A stretch of DNA of 64,000 bases from an uncultured Eubacterium sp. GTDB taxonomy: Bacteria; Bacillota; Clostridia; Lachnospirales; Lachnospiraceae. Under the pieces are notes generated by a model, which had not been told where the DNA came from, ran no database searches, and was given only the letters and a program-made list of their open reading frames with translations. The stretch spans positions 291,578 through 355,577 of the forward strand of contig CAKRFN010000001.1 in the NCBI GenBank assembly GCA_934320655.1, read 5' to 3'. Shown here piece by piece: positions 9,217-18,242 of the stretch (the first letter of the stretch is position 1; the number at the start of each line of letters is the position of its first letter). The position numbers were made by a program, and so were the translations under genes.

Positions 9217-10668
9217 TTACTGGCTGATCAGATAATTGTAGAGATCTTCATATTTATGCTTGGAAGAATTCCATGAATAATCGTTCGCCATGCCACGGTC
9301 AATCATCTTGTTCCAATCCTTCTTGCAATCAAAATAAATATGCTTTGCATAGTTGATGATGCCAAGCATCTCCTCGCCGTTGTAATTGGTAAATGCGAAG
9401 CCGTCACCGGTATGCTCATACTCGTTGTAAGGATCTACCGTATCGCGGAGTCCGCCGGTCGAACGGACAATCGGCACCGTTCCGTAACGGAAGGAAATGA
9501 GCTGTGTCAGTCCGCACGGCTCAAAGCGCGACGGCATGAGGAACGCATCCGCAGCAGCATACAGCTTGTGCGCCAGCTCATCGCTGTAGCAGATATTTGC
9601 AGAGATCCGGTCACCGTACTTCCATGCATAATGACGGAACATATTCTCATACTGCGGCTCACCCGTACCGATGACAACAAACTGCGTATAATCATCAGCG
9701 ATCCGGTCGATCACATAATTGATCAGATCGAGTCCCTTCTGGTCAGTCAGTCTGGAGATCAGACCGATCATGAACTTCTTCTTGTCAACTGCCAGTCCGA
9801 GTTCCTCCTGCAAGCGCTCTTTATTGGTCGGTTTCTTCTTGCGGAAGGTCGAAGCATCGTAGTTGACATAAATCTTCGGATCTGTCGCAGGATTGTATAC
9901 CTGATAGTCAATACCGTTCACAATGCCCTGCATATCAAAGTGGCGGGCACGTAACAGTCCGTCCAGCCCCTCTCCATAGTACGGTGTCTGGATCTCACCT
10001 GCATAGGTGTCGCTGACGGTCGTCACGTAGTCTGCATAGACAAGACCACCCTTCAACATATTGGCATCCTTATGGAATTCCAGCTTATCCGGTGTAAACA
10101 GATCTGCCGGAAAACCGGAAAGTCCCATCATCGTCTGCTTATCCCACACGCCCTGGAATCTCAGGTTGTGGATCGTCATGATCGACTTCATGCCCCAGTA
10201 GAACATGTCTGCCTGAAACTCTGTCCGTAAATAGACCGGGATGAATCCCGCCTGCCAGTCGTGGCAATGAATGATGTTCGGCTGGAAATTGATCTGCTTT
10301 AACATCGACAGCACTGCCTTGTCAAAGAAAATGAATTTTTCGATGTCATAACGGATATCTCCGTAAGGCACCACGCAGTTGAAATACTCCTGATTGTCGA
10401 TGAAGTAATACTTGATGCCATCCATCTCATAGCGGAAAATACCGACATATTTATTCTGGATATAAGTACCGCAGCTCATGTAAAAATGTGTCACATATTC
10501 GCACTGATTGCGAAAATGCTCCGGAATACAGCTATAAAACGGCAATACAACGCGGATGTCCCAATACTCCTTGTCGAACTCCTTCGGCAGCGCACCACAT
10601 ACATCTGCCAGACCGCCCGTTTTGATAAACGGAACACATTCCGATGCTGCAAATAATACCTTGTTCAT
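9217..10668 (-). CDS. glgA: Glycogen (starch) synthase, GT5 family
   Basis: GlgA transfers glucose from ADP-glucose to the growing alpha-1,4-glucan. The 483-residue protein has the N-terminal KTGGLADV motif (residues 16-23, ADP-glucose binding) and the C-terminal GT-B half with ISRLTDQKGLDLI and PSRFEPCGLTQL, where the Glu is the retaining-mechanism residue (about 383). The ribosome binding site GGAGGGAG precedes the ATG. No glgB, glgC, glgD or glgP is nearby; instead it is 27 bp downstream of a zinc-ribbon gene of unknown function, and the two share a promoter near 11.7 kb. Confidence 0.95.
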   Translation of the reverse strand: MNKVLFAASECVPFIKTGGLADVCGALPKEFDKEYWDIRVVLPFYSCIPEHFRNQCEYVTHFYMSCGTYIQNKYVGIFRYEMDGIKYYFIDNQEYFNCVVPYGDIRYDIEKFIFFDKAVLSMLKQINFQPNIIHCHDWQAGFIPVYLRTEFQADMFYWGMKSIMTIHNLRFQGVWDKQTMMGLSGFPADLFTPDKLEFHKDANMLKGGLVYADYVTTVSDTYAGEIQTPYYGEGLDGLLRARHFDMQGIVNGIDYQVYNPATDPKIYVNYDASTFRKKKPTNKERLQEELGLAVDKKKFMIGLISRLTDQKGLDLINYVIDRIADDYTQFVVIGTGEPQYENMFRHYAWKYGDRISANICYSDELAHKLYAAADAFLMPSRFEPCGLTQLISFRYGTVPIVRSTGGLRDTVDPYNEYEHTGDGFAFTNYNGEEMLGIINYAKHIYFDCKKDWNKMIDRGMANDYSWNSSKHKYEDLYNYLISQ

Positions 10669-10695
10669 ACCATTCTCCCTCCGATTTCATTCAAT

Positions 10696-11625
10696 TTAAG
10701 ATTCAGTTTCATTGTATTCCTGAAAATACTGATCCTTCAGCTCATAGACCATCTGCCTATACAAATCCACGCATTCCTCCCGCTGCTCATTTTCGATCAG
10801 CCGGATGCACGGCGATAAGTATTGCTGCCAGATATCCTCATAGATCTGTGCGGCATCCGCTCTCCTACCGATATGCTTGACGATTGACGGTGCGACATCA
10901 TAATACTCATGCACCATCGCTTCTCCCTCTGCCGACTGCAACAGATAATTGTCCCTGAATGAGCGCAGCAGCGTCAGTTCATAGCAGTCATCCGTCTTGT
11001 TCTGATACTCACATACGGCTGTCGTGATATAGCAGAACCGGTATTTAAAGCCTGCATTGATCTCCTTGGAAGTCGCCGCCTTAAGCTCTGTCTTCGGGAA
11101 ATGCGCTTTCCATGTAGCCGCCAGCACATCGATCCATGCCTGTCCTGACTGTGTATTTGTCTCTAACAACGCCGGGAATATGTAAACGACCATCGACAGG
11201 TTATAATCCATCTGGCGCTGTTCCTTTTTGTTTCCGCGCAGGCCGCTCATATTGCTCTCCACCCGCGCAACCAACGGCTCAGTGACTCGTTCCATCGCCT
11301 CACGCGGATCGCCAGATGCCAGATAAAACTGCTCTAACATCGCGAGATTGTTCGCGTTTTCATAAACATATTTATTATAAAAATCCATATACAATGCCTT
11401 TTTAAAATACTGCATTGGATCTTCGATACCAAACAGCAGGCTTTGCAGCGCTCCGGCTGCATCCTCCTCTGTCACCGGCTTCGGCCGGCTGATCGTCTCC
11501 TGCGGTATCTGCGCATCACGCACCGTGATCTCTTTTCCGCAGTACATACAAAGGATCGTCTCTCGCCCCTGCGGTATCTGTAGTTCGCCTTTACAATGCG
11601 GACATGTGCCCTTGATAAATTCCAT
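10696..11625 (-). CDS. Uncharacterised protein with N-terminal zinc ribbon
   Basis: I do not recognise a named family. The 309-residue protein opens with a zinc ribbon (CPHCKGEL at 8-15 and CMYCGKEI at 27-34) and continues as a soluble, helical, acidic protein with no membrane segment. The distal part (about 190-290) includes FKYRFCYITTAVCEYQNKTDDCYELTLLRSFRDNYL, a Cys/Tyr-rich stretch (split here at about residue 196) resembling the CFITTAVC-type segment of small Firmicute proteins of unknown function. It starts at an ATG behind GGAGGAAC and is the first gene of a two-gene operon with glgA, so a link to glycogen metabolism is possible but unproven. Confidence 0.6.
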   Translation of the reverse strand: MEFIKGTCPHCKGELQIPQGRETILCMYCGKEITVRDAQIPQETISRPKPVTEEDAAGALQSLLFGIEDPMQYFKKALYMDFYNKYVYENANNLAMLEQFYLASGDPREAMERVTEPLVARVESNMSGLRGNKKEQRQMDYNLSMVVYIFPALLETNTQSGQAWIDVLAATWKAHFPKTELKAATSKEINAGFKYRFCYITTAVCEYQNKTDDCYELTLLRSFRDNYLLQSAEGEAMVHEYYDVAPSIVKHIGRRADAAQIYEDIWQQYLSPCIRLIENEQREECVDLYRQMVYELKDQYFQEYNETES

Positions 11626-11699
11626 AGTTCCTCCAACTGATCATTCTAGCAGCCGTATCGCTGTGCTGTCCAAAGCAGCGCAGTTCTACAACTGTTTTT

Positions 11700-11728
11700 A
11701 TTTTACCATACTTAAATTCAATACTCAA
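11700..11728 (-). promoter_or_regulatory. Promoter of the zinc-ribbon/glgA operon
   Basis: Minus-strand TTGAGT (11728-11723) and TAAAAT (11705-11700) are 17 bp apart, about 75 bp before the ATG at 11625. Confidence 0.65.
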
Positions 11729-11802
11729 CCGGACAATTCACTTTGTTTGAGGAGAAAACCAAAGGAATTTTGCATGATATAAAAATAATAGAAAAATCAT
11801 AC

Positions 11803-11836
11803 AAAAATGGAACCGTAACATTCCACGGTTCCATTT
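11803..11836 (-). terminator. Intrinsic terminator after yebC
   Basis: A 12-bp stem AAATGGAACCGT/ACGGTTCCATTT with an 8-nt loop is followed on the minus strand by a T-run, 15 bp beyond the yebC stop. It closes the long rex-to-yebC gene run. Confidence 0.85.
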
Positions 11837-11851
11837 GCATATATCGATCAA

Positions 11852-12580
11852 TTATTCATCCCAGTTGTGATATACGTCCTGCACATCATCATCCTCATCT
11901 AAAAGATCAAGGATTCGCTGGATATTTTTCAGATCTGCCTCATCGGATAAGGTCACATATGTCTGCGGCAGCATGGTCACCTCGGCATTTGCCATCTCGA
12001 TCTTCTCTGCCTCAAGTGCCTCGCGCACTGCATCAAACGCATCCGGCGCAGTCAGAATCTCAAAGCTGTCCTCTTCCTCCTGAAAATCCTCTGCACCTGC
12101 ATCGAGTGCGAGCATCATCAGATCGTCTGCATCCATCTCGCATGCTTCCTTCTCGATGATGATCTGACCCTTTTCATCAAACATATAGGACACGCAGCCC
12201 TGTGTACCGATGCTTCCCTGACCCTTTGTAAATGCATTTCTGACATTTGCGGCGGTACGGTTTTTGTTGTCGGTCAGACACTTTACGATAATGGCTGTAC
12301 CTGCCGGTCCGTATCCCTCGTATGTAGCAACTACATAGTTGACATTTTCTCCGTCTCCGGCTGCTTTTTTGATACCGCGGTCGATCGTATCATTGGGCAT
12401 ATTGTTTGCCTTTGCCTTTGCAACGACTGCAGCCAGCTTGCTGTTGTTTGCAGGATCGGGACCACCTTCCTTGACTGCGACGGCGATCTCGCGGCCGATC
12501 ATTGTAAAGATCTTACCCTTTGCTGCATCATTTTTCTCTTTCTTATGCTTGATATTCGCGAACTTTGAATGTCCTGACAT
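11852..12580 (-). CDS. yebC: YebC/TACO1-family DNA/RNA-binding protein
   Basis: A widely conserved cytosolic protein. Family members have been described as transcription regulators (PmpR) and as ribosome-associated factors that help translate polyproline stretches. The 242-residue product begins with the hallmark MSGHSKFANIKHKKEKND and has KANNMPNDTIDRGIKKAAG and YEGYGPAGTAIIV, spanning the three domains at normal length. It lies 32 bp after the CBS-domain gene and is the last gene before a terminator. Which of the proposed roles applies cannot be told from sequence. Confidence 0.93.
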   Translation of the reverse strand: MSGHSKFANIKHKKEKNDAAKGKIFTMIGREIAVAVKEGGPDPANNSKLAAVVAKAKANNMPNDTIDRGIKKAAGDGENVNYVVATYEGYGPAGTAIIVKCLTDNKNRTAANVRNAFTKGQGSIGTQGCVSYMFDEKGQIIIEKEACEMDADDLMMLALDAGAEDFQEEEDSFEILTAPDAFDAVREALEAEKIEMANAEVTMLPQTYVTLSDEADLKNIQRILDLLDEDDDVQDVYHNWDE

Positions 12581-12612
12581 CGTCTTTCCTCTTTTCGTTT
12601 TTATTTATAGTT

Positions 12613-13488
12613 TTATTTTGAAGAGCCTTCATCAGCTCCCGGTAGCTTTTTGACTTCCACGCGGCAGATCATCTTATCCTTCACGGACAGCACACGGAAC
12701 AGATAGCCGTATGCCTCCACCTCAAACCGCTCTCCGTCACTCGGAATCTTGTCTATGAGCGAGATCAGATAACCGTTTAAGGTATCATTCTCGTTCTCCG
12801 CCAGTTCCTCCAGACCGAGTGCCTCTGCGACTTCCTCCAGATCAGCCGCCCCGTCCATAAAATAAACACCGTCGGCGCGTGATACGATATGATGCTCCTC
12901 TTTATCATGCTCGTCGAAAATATTTCCGACAATCTCCTCTAAAATATCCTCTAACGCCACCAGTCCCGCCGTCTGACCATACTCGTCGATCACGATGACC
13001 AGATGGTTTTTCGACGTCTGCATCCGCTGGAACAGCGCGGTGATCCCGATCGTCTCAGGTACAAAATCAACCGGTGTCATCAGACCCTCGATCTGACGGA
13101 TCGGTATATCGGCGCACGCCGCGTCCCTTGCATGTATGAGCATTTCCTTGATATGTACCTGTCCGACAATGTCATCCATATCTTCTATGTACACCGGAAA
13201 TCTCGAAAACGGCTCGGTCAGAACGAGCTCCAACGCCTCCGAAAACGTCATGCTGCCATCCAGCGCACAGATCTGCTTGCGATGCGTCATAATATCCTTG
13301 GCATCCTTGTCGCTGAGCTCGAAAATATTATGAATCATCTCCGCTTCACTCTCACGGATAAATCCCTGTTCATGTCCTTCATTCACAAGGGAAATGATCT
13401 CTTCCTCCGTAACGTCTTCCGAATTTTTATTAAAAAATTTTTTTACTTTACCAATAAAACCCGTATGTGGGTTTCCGGCATCCTCCAT
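12613..13488 (-). CDS. CBS-domain protein of the CorC/HlyC type (soluble form)
   Basis: The 291-residue protein has an N-terminal acidic helix segment (EEEIISLVNEGHEQGFI), a CBS pair (about residues 60-185, including MTHRKQICALDGSMTFSEAL and HLVIVIDEYGQTAGLVALED) and a C-terminal CorC/HlyC domain (about 200-285). It lacks the DUF21 membrane domain of larger homologues. The family is linked to divalent-cation efflux or adenosine-nucleotide sensing. The reading frame extends upstream to 13572, but AGGAG seven bases before the ATG at 13488 marks the start. It follows mazF. Confidence 0.85.
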   Translation of the reverse strand: MEDAGNPHTGFIGKVKKFFNKNSEDVTEEEIISLVNEGHEQGFIRESEAEMIHNIFELSDKDAKDIMTHRKQICALDGSMTFSEALELVLTEPFSRFPVYIEDMDDIVGQVHIKEMLIHARDAACADIPIRQIEGLMTPVDFVPETIGITALFQRMQTSKNHLVIVIDEYGQTAGLVALEDILEEIVGNIFDEHDKEEHHIVSRADGVYFMDGAADLEEVAEALGLEELAENENDTLNGYLISLIDKIPSDGERFEVEAYGYLFRVLSVKDKMICRVEVKKLPGADEGSSK

Positions 13489-13574
13489 AATCGCACTCCT
13501 ATTTTTCTCTTTGTCTGTGATTTTATTATCGTAAAACACTAGAAATATACCATTGTCTGCCAGCAAAGTCAAGT

Positions 13575-13922
13575 TTATGTAGGCAGTTCGAGGCTGATTT
13601 CTAATGCTTTATCTACTTTTGTCAGAATCTCCCCGTCCAGATGGCACACGCGCTCCTTTAATCTGCGCTTGTCGATCGTCCGCAGCTGTTCCAGCAAAAC
13701 GACCGAATCCTTTACCATCTCGTACTGCCTCGCGGAGAGCTCCACATGGGTCGGCAGCTTTGACTTATTGATCTGCGATGTGATCGCTGCCACGATCACC
13801 GTCGGGCTGTGGCGGTTGCCAACATCATTTTGTATCACCAGCACCGGACGGATTCCTCCCTGTTCGGAACCTACCACCGGCCGCAAATCTGCATAATATA
13901 CGTCTCCTCGTCGAATCGTCAT
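13575..13922 (-). CDS. mazF: MazF/PemK-family endoribonuclease (EndoA-like)
   Basis: A 115-residue sequence-specific mRNA interferase. It begins MTIRRGDVYYADL and contains VVGSEQGGIRPVLVIQNDVGN and the HSPTVIVAAITSQINK strand pair that holds the catalytic Arg and Ser/Thr residues. The start at 13922 is set by GGAGTGAGG; the open frame runs further to 13976. In Bacillus the order is alr, antitoxin ndoAI, toxin ndoA. Here the toxin is 65 bp after alr and no antitoxin gene fits between. It may be controlled by a distant antitoxin or be solitary, as seen in some Clostridia. Confidence 0.9.
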   Translation of the reverse strand: MTIRRGDVYYADLRPVVGSEQGGIRPVLVIQNDVGNRHSPTVIVAAITSQINKSKLPTHVELSARQYEMVKDSVVLLEQLRTIDKRRLKERVCHLDGEILTKVDKALEISLELPT

Positions 13923-13987
13923 TGTCCTCACTCCAGAAAATTCATTACTTTGTAACTTATTCTGAAGTATTTCCAATTAAAAACATT

Positions 13988-15166
13988 TTATTCTGTGAGT
14001 CCTTCAAATTGTGTCCAACTGCCAATTCTTTTTCCATTCCGGTAAAAGACACGCGGAATCCGTTTTCCGAGGTCACAGGCAAACTCATAATTAAACCGGC
14101 CGGAACGTTCCCCCAGCTCCTCCAGTGTGATCTGCTCCGCGCCGTCCCGTCCAACCAGCGTGACCGTATCTCCACAGCAGACATCCGCAAGATCCGTCAC
14201 ATCCACCATGAACTGATCCATGCACACACGACCGACGATTGGTACACGTTTTCCGCGGATCAGCACCTCGCCCTTGTTCGAAAGGCTTCTGGCATAGCCA
14301 TCCCCGTAACCGACCGGAATTGTCGCGATCCTGCGCTCAGACGGTGTCACATAGGTAGCCCCGTAGCTGATCCCATAGCCTGCTGGAAGCGTCTTTACAT
14401 GGACGATGCGGCTCTTTAAGGACAGCACCGGATGCATATCCATACGCTCTAAATGCACTTCCTCCGAGGGGTGTAATCCATAGAGTGTGATGCCCGCACG
14501 CGCGATGTCGAGATTCGCCTCCGGCAGATCCAGAATACCCGCACTGTTGGAGCAGTGCCGGATCGGAATGTGCACGCCGCGCGCAGCCAGCAGCTCATTC
14601 ATGTGCAGAAATGCAGCTAACTGCTGTCCGGCAGATGTTTTATCCGTCTCATCCGCACGCGCGAAATGTGTGAAGATCCCTTCTATCACTATATGCGGCA
14701 GTGCCGCAATCTGTGCGATCGTATCCGCACTTTCTTCCGATACAAGGAATCCGACGCGCCCCATGCCAGTATCCAGCTTGATGTGGATATGCGCGGTCAG
14801 ATCCAGCCGTTTTGCGGTATCCGACAGCTCTTTTGCCGATTCAAACGTAAAGATCGCAGGCGTGATCTGTGCCCGCAGCAGCGTCTCATACTGCTCCGGA
14901 AAAGCATAGCCCAGAATCAGGATCGGCTTTTTGATCCCCGCCGTGCGCAGTGCCAGTCCCTCCTCCTCGGCTGCAACCGCGTATCCGTATACATAGTCCA
15001 ACGGTTCGAGCTCTCTGGCAATCGGGATCGCTCCGTGTCCGTAACCGTCAGTCTTGATGACTGCCATCAGCTTTGTATGCGGGTCGGTCAGACGATGCAT
15101 CCGCTCCATGTTATACAAAACCGCATCCAGATCTATCTCCGCATGCACTCTCGGATAGTTTTCCAT
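13988..15166 (-). CDS. alr: Alanine racemase
   Basis: A PLP enzyme making D-alanine for the cell wall. The 392-residue product has the PLP lysine at K38 in AVIKTDGYGHGA, the second catalytic Tyr in GYGISYGATYVTPSERR, and GYGDGYARSLSNKGEVLI plus RVPIVGRVCMDQFMVDVTD in the C-terminal beta domain. It overlaps the stop codon of nnr by one base (TAATG), so the two are translationally coupled. The pairing with a downstream mazF-type gene is conserved in Firmicutes. Confidence 0.95.
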   Translation of the reverse strand: MENYPRVHAEIDLDAVLYNMERMHRLTDPHTKLMAVIKTDGYGHGAIPIARELEPLDYVYGYAVAAEEEGLALRTAGIKKPILILGYAFPEQYETLLRAQITPAIFTFESAKELSDTAKRLDLTAHIHIKLDTGMGRVGFLVSEESADTIAQIAALPHIVIEGIFTHFARADETDKTSAGQQLAAFLHMNELLAARGVHIPIRHCSNSAGILDLPEANLDIARAGITLYGLHPSEEVHLERMDMHPVLSLKSRIVHVKTLPAGYGISYGATYVTPSERRIATIPVGYGDGYARSLSNKGEVLIRGKRVPIVGRVCMDQFMVDVTDLADVCCGDTVTLVGRDGAEQITLEELGERSGRFNYEFACDLGKRIPRVFYRNGKRIGSWTQFEGLTE

Positions 15167-16707
15167 TATTCCATACCCTCTTTTCTCAAAAATATCCCCG
15201 GCAGCGCCTCTAACAGCGTTGATGCCGTCAGACTATAGCGTCCTTGTGTCTCTGCCGCCAGATCACCCGCCAGCCCGTGTATATACACGCCAAGCGGTGC
15301 CGCCAGCTCCGGCGCGGCTCCCTGTACGATCAGCGCCGCGATCACTCCGGTGAGCACATCGCCACTGCCGCCGGTCGCCATGCCGTTGTTGCCGGACAGA
15401 TTCACATACGTCTGTCCAAAAGGCACGGCAGTCACCGTTCTGGCATCCTTCAACACACAGATCAGGTTGTACGTGCGCGCAAACTCCTCCGCGCTCTCTA
15501 CGATATGATCCTGTATATAAGAAACCGGCAGATCCTGCAATCTTGCCATCTCGCCCAGATGCGGCGTAACGACGAGATCGGTGTGCGGCCTGCGCAAAAT
15601 ATCGGTCTCCTCCGATATGATATTGAGCGCATCTGCGTCCAGAACAAGCGGAACAGCCGCATTTTTGAGTACCGTCCGCACGATCCGGTGCGCCGCGTCC
15701 GATGTGCCAAGCCCCGGTCCGCAGACAATCACATCCGCCCACTGCATCGCTGTCGTCAGTATTTCAGGCTCCGGTTTTTTCGCGGTGTACGTCGTCAGCA
15801 CCGCCTCCGGAAGTGTGCTCTGTATGATCGTGCGGTTTTCTTCGGGTGTCAGCACACGCACCAGCCCACAGCCGCACAGATAGGCGGCTCGGGCACTAAA
15901 AACCGCTGCTCCCGCCATGTTGACGCTGCCCGCGATCACAAGCACTTTGCCATAGGAACCTTTATTCGTGCGCATCCGCCGCGCCGGAATCAGCCGCAGA
16001 TCCTCATCGGTCAGCGCAGCCGCGAGCGGCTTGTGTCCGCGCTCTGTATCTGCGAGAAAACTGTGATCGTCAATCCCTACACTGCGGCAGACGATCCGCC
16101 CGCAATAGCTCTGTCCGGGAAACAGCCGCATACCCAGCTTTTCATACGAAAAGGTAACCGTGAGATCTGCCTGAAATGCCACGGCAAGCACCTGTCCGTC
16201 ATCCGCATCGATACCGCTCGGAATATCGACAGCGACCTTTTTCGCATGCAGACCGTTCAGCTGCTCGATCAACTGGCCGTATACACCCTCGATCCTCCGT
16301 GAAAGTCCCACTCCGAAAAGCGCGTCGACCACGATATCATAATCTGTGGGCTGACCGGCTGTCTCCAGCCACGTATCGGCATCCATCGCAGCCACACCAT
16401 AGTTTTGCGCGATCTGTAGCTCTGTACGGTTTTCCGGTGTCGCTTTGGATCGGTTGCCCGCCAACACGATCTGTACGGTATGACCTTTCAGGTACAGAAG
16501 CCTCGCCATAACCAGTCCGTCCGCACCGTTATTTCCCGTACCGGCAGCGACCAGAATACGCGACAGGCGATCCAGTCCGTCGCGCTCTAATTCTTCCACA
16601 GCAGCCAGCGCTGCGCGCTCTATGAGCACGAGCGAAGACATCCCGAATACGTCCATCGTATTCGCATCATACTGTTTCATTTCTCCTTTTTTCACAAGGT
16701 ACTTCAA
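15166..16707 (-). CDS. nnr: Bifunctional NAD(P)H-hydrate epimerase / ADP-dependent NAD(P)H-hydrate dehydratase
   Basis: It repairs hydrated NAD(P)H. The N-terminal YjeF_N domain (about 1-215; VAAGTGNNGADGLVMARLL, VVDALFGVGLSR, VDIPSGIDADDG) epimerises NAD(P)HX and the C-terminal ribokinase-like domain (about 235-505; VTPHLGEMARL, NNGMATGGSGDVLTGVIAAL) dehydrates it. The full two-domain length of 513 residues is present. The start is a TTG at 16707 behind AGGTGA; the encoded KYLVKKGEMKQYDANTMD segment matches the family N-terminus, which favours it over the internal ATG ten codons later. Confidence 0.93.
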   Translation of the reverse strand: MKYLVKKGEMKQYDANTMDVFGMSSLVLIERAALAAVEELERDGLDRLSRILVAAGTGNNGADGLVMARLLYLKGHTVQIVLAGNRSKATPENRTELQIAQNYGVAAMDADTWLETAGQPTDYDIVVDALFGVGLSRRIEGVYGQLIEQLNGLHAKKVAVDIPSGIDADDGQVLAVAFQADLTVTFSYEKLGMRLFPGQSYCGRIVCRSVGIDDHSFLADTERGHKPLAAALTDEDLRLIPARRMRTNKGSYGKVLVIAGSVNMAGAAVFSARAAYLCGCGLVRVLTPEENRTIIQSTLPEAVLTTYTAKKPEPEILTTAMQWADVIVCGPGLGTSDAAHRIVRTVLKNAAVPLVLDADALNIISEETDILRRPHTDLVVTPHLGEMARLQDLPVSYIQDHIVESAEEFARTYNLICVLKDARTVTAVPFGQTYVNLSGNNGMATGGSGDVLTGVIAALIVQGAAPELAAPLGVYIHGLAGDLAAETQGRYSLTASTLLEALPGIFLRKEGME

Positions 16708-16756
16708 AGCTATTCACCTCATTTCCACGGACTGCCGGATCTGCATCGCCTGCTTT

Positions 16757-17515
16757 TTACGCATCAAAATTCTCTTTTTTCTGTTCTGCGGCTTTCCCGT
16801 CACCCTTTTTAGTCACTGTACCGTCCGAAACCTCACGCTTTTGCTGTCCGTTTTCTGTGGACTCCCGCGGCGGCTCTTTCTTTTTCGGCTTTTCAAACAG
16901 GATGCTCAGATCAATATCGTCGTTGTCCAGATCAAAGACATCCATCATCTGTGCGCCAAAAATATCATGCATATAGGCATAAATCTGACGGCTGTTGATC
17001 TCCCGGTTCTGCTTCCTGATAATATTTTTTTTCAAATCAATGCGCACCTGTGTGATCCAATCCGATACTTCCCTGATCTCAGCCACATTGATGCGCAATT
17101 TTTCATAACAATATTGTACGGTCAGCAGCATGAGTTCCTTATTGACGCGACCGATCTCCCGCGGAAGATCCAGCAGTTCATCCTCATAGCTTTCCAGTTT
17201 TTCATTGATCTCATCGATCAGGCGCTTATCCTCATCGAGCTTTTTAGAGCTGATCCGCCCCTCGTTTTCTACGTGCGTTCCCTCCATATTTTCGACAATA
17301 TTTCCCATCAGCTTAGACTTTAACTTCTTAAGGTCCTTGATGTCATTATTGAGCTGACCCTGATGCTTGAGCAGATCGTTCAGCCGCTGTTCACATTCCT
17401 CAATCTCTTCCGTCTTTCCCTTGAGCGCAAACAGCTTGTGCCATTTCTGATCCAGAGTACAGATCGGTATTCTCTTATTTCGCAAAAAAACGGAAAAATC
17501 CTTGTCTTCTGCCAT
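16757..17515 (-). CDS. Uncharacterised coiled-coil protein downstream of rex
   Basis: No named family recognised. The 252-residue soluble protein is highly charged and mostly helical. A long coiled-coil region (about residues 30-125, with heptad-like ECEQRLNDLLKHQGQLNND) precedes a helical core (about 125-205) and a disordered Lys/Glu-rich tail. The N-terminus FSVFLRNKRIPICTLDQKWH is distinctive. It starts 7 bp after the rex stop codon, so it is co-transcribed with rex and with nnr downstream. Confidence 0.6.
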   Translation of the reverse strand: MAEDKDFSVFLRNKRIPICTLDQKWHKLFALKGKTEEIEECEQRLNDLLKHQGQLNNDIKDLKKLKSKLMGNIVENMEGTHVENEGRISSKKLDEDKRLIDEINEKLESYEDELLDLPREIGRVNKELMLLTVQYCYEKLRINVAEIREVSDWITQVRIDLKKNIIRKQNREINSRQIYAYMHDIFGAQMMDVFDLDNDDIDLSILFEKPKKKEPPRESTENGQQKREVSDGTVTKKGDGKAAEQKKENFDA

Positions 17516-17522
17516 TTAATAC

Positions 17523-18170
17523 TCAACCCTCTTTTTCTTTTGTATGCTTGACTGTGTTGTAAGATAACTGCATCAGACTGTCCGACAAATGGACATTTTC
17601 TACAATGACATCCGCGTCGAGCAGCTCCAGATCCACATGCGCGAAATTCCAGATTGCATGCACGCCGAGCCCTACCAGCTCATCCGCGATAGAGGCTGCC
17701 TCCGACTTCGGCATCGTCAGTGTCGCAATGTCCACTGGATGATTGTTCACATAATCCGGCAGCTCCGATAACGGAAGAATCGGTATTCCCCTCACATTCT
17801 GTCCGATCAGCTCCGGATCCACATCAAACAACGCGCGGATCATAAAGCCGAGCTTTTCAAATTTGACATAGTTTGCGAGCGCCTGACCGAGATGTCCGGC
17901 TCCAATAATGATCACATCATGGGTCGTATTGAGTCCTAAGATCTTGCCGATCTCCTCATATAAGTATTTGACATTATAGCCATAGCCCTGCTGTCCAAAG
18001 CCTCCGAAATTATTCAGATCCTGTCTAATCTGGGACGCAGTAACATTCATCCGGCTGCTCAGATCATTGGATGAGATACGTTCAACCCCCGCATCCAGCA
18101 AATCACCGAGATAACGGTAATACCGCGGCATCCGCCGGATGACCGCCTGTGAAATCCCCTTTTCTTCCAT
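17523..18170 (-). CDS. rex: Redox-sensing transcriptional repressor Rex
   Basis: Rex senses the NADH/NAD ratio and represses fermentative genes when NADH is low. The 215-residue protein has the N-terminal winged helix (ISQAVIRRMPRYYRYLGDL, ISSNDLSSRMNVTASQIRQD), the linker NNFGGFGQQGYGYNV, and a Rossmann domain with GAGHLG at residues 90-95. The length is typical. It starts behind a good ribosome binding site and has a consensus promoter that overlaps a likely Rex operator, consistent with autoregulation. It is head of a long run that may extend to yebC. Confidence 0.95.
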   Translation of the reverse strand: MEEKGISQAVIRRMPRYYRYLGDLLDAGVERISSNDLSSRMNVTASQIRQDLNNFGGFGQQGYGYNVKYLYEEIGKILGLNTTHDVIIIGAGHLGQALANYVKFEKLGFMIRALFDVDPELIGQNVRGIPILPLSELPDYVNNHPVDIATLTMPKSEAASIADELVGLGVHAIWNFAHVDLELLDADVIVENVHLSDSLMQLSYNTVKHTKEKEG

Positions 18171-18200
18171 CTCCTAATTTCCTCAACCTTTCAGATAATT

Positions 18201-18215
18201 TACTAAATTTTAGTA
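18201..18215. repeat. Perfect palindrome over the rex -10 box
   Basis: TACTAAA-T-TTTAGTA, a perfect 7-1-7 inverted repeat, covers the start-proximal side of the rex promoter -10 element. It could be a second operator; no match to a known regulator is claimed. Confidence 0.45.
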
Positions 18216-18240
18216 TATTCCTTTGTTAAGAATCTGTCAA
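18212..18240 (-). promoter_or_regulatory. Promoter of rex
   Basis: Minus-strand TTGACA (18240-18235, perfect) and TATACT (18217-18212) are 17 bp apart, about 40 bp before the rex ATG. Confidence 0.75.
18223..18240 (+). promoter_or_regulatory. Candidate Rex operator
   Basis: TTGTTAA-GAAT-CTGTCAA matches the clostridial Rex pattern TTGTTAAnnnnTTAACAA fully in the left half and at four of seven positions in the right half. It overlaps the -35 box and spacer of the rex promoter, where a bound repressor would block initiation. Confidence 0.5.
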
Positions 18241-18242
18241 TC

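Noticed and set aside
12339..12653. Plus-strand hydrophobic frames opposite yebC and other conserved genes
   Set aside because: They are antisense shadows of strongly supported genes and lack ribosome binding sites.
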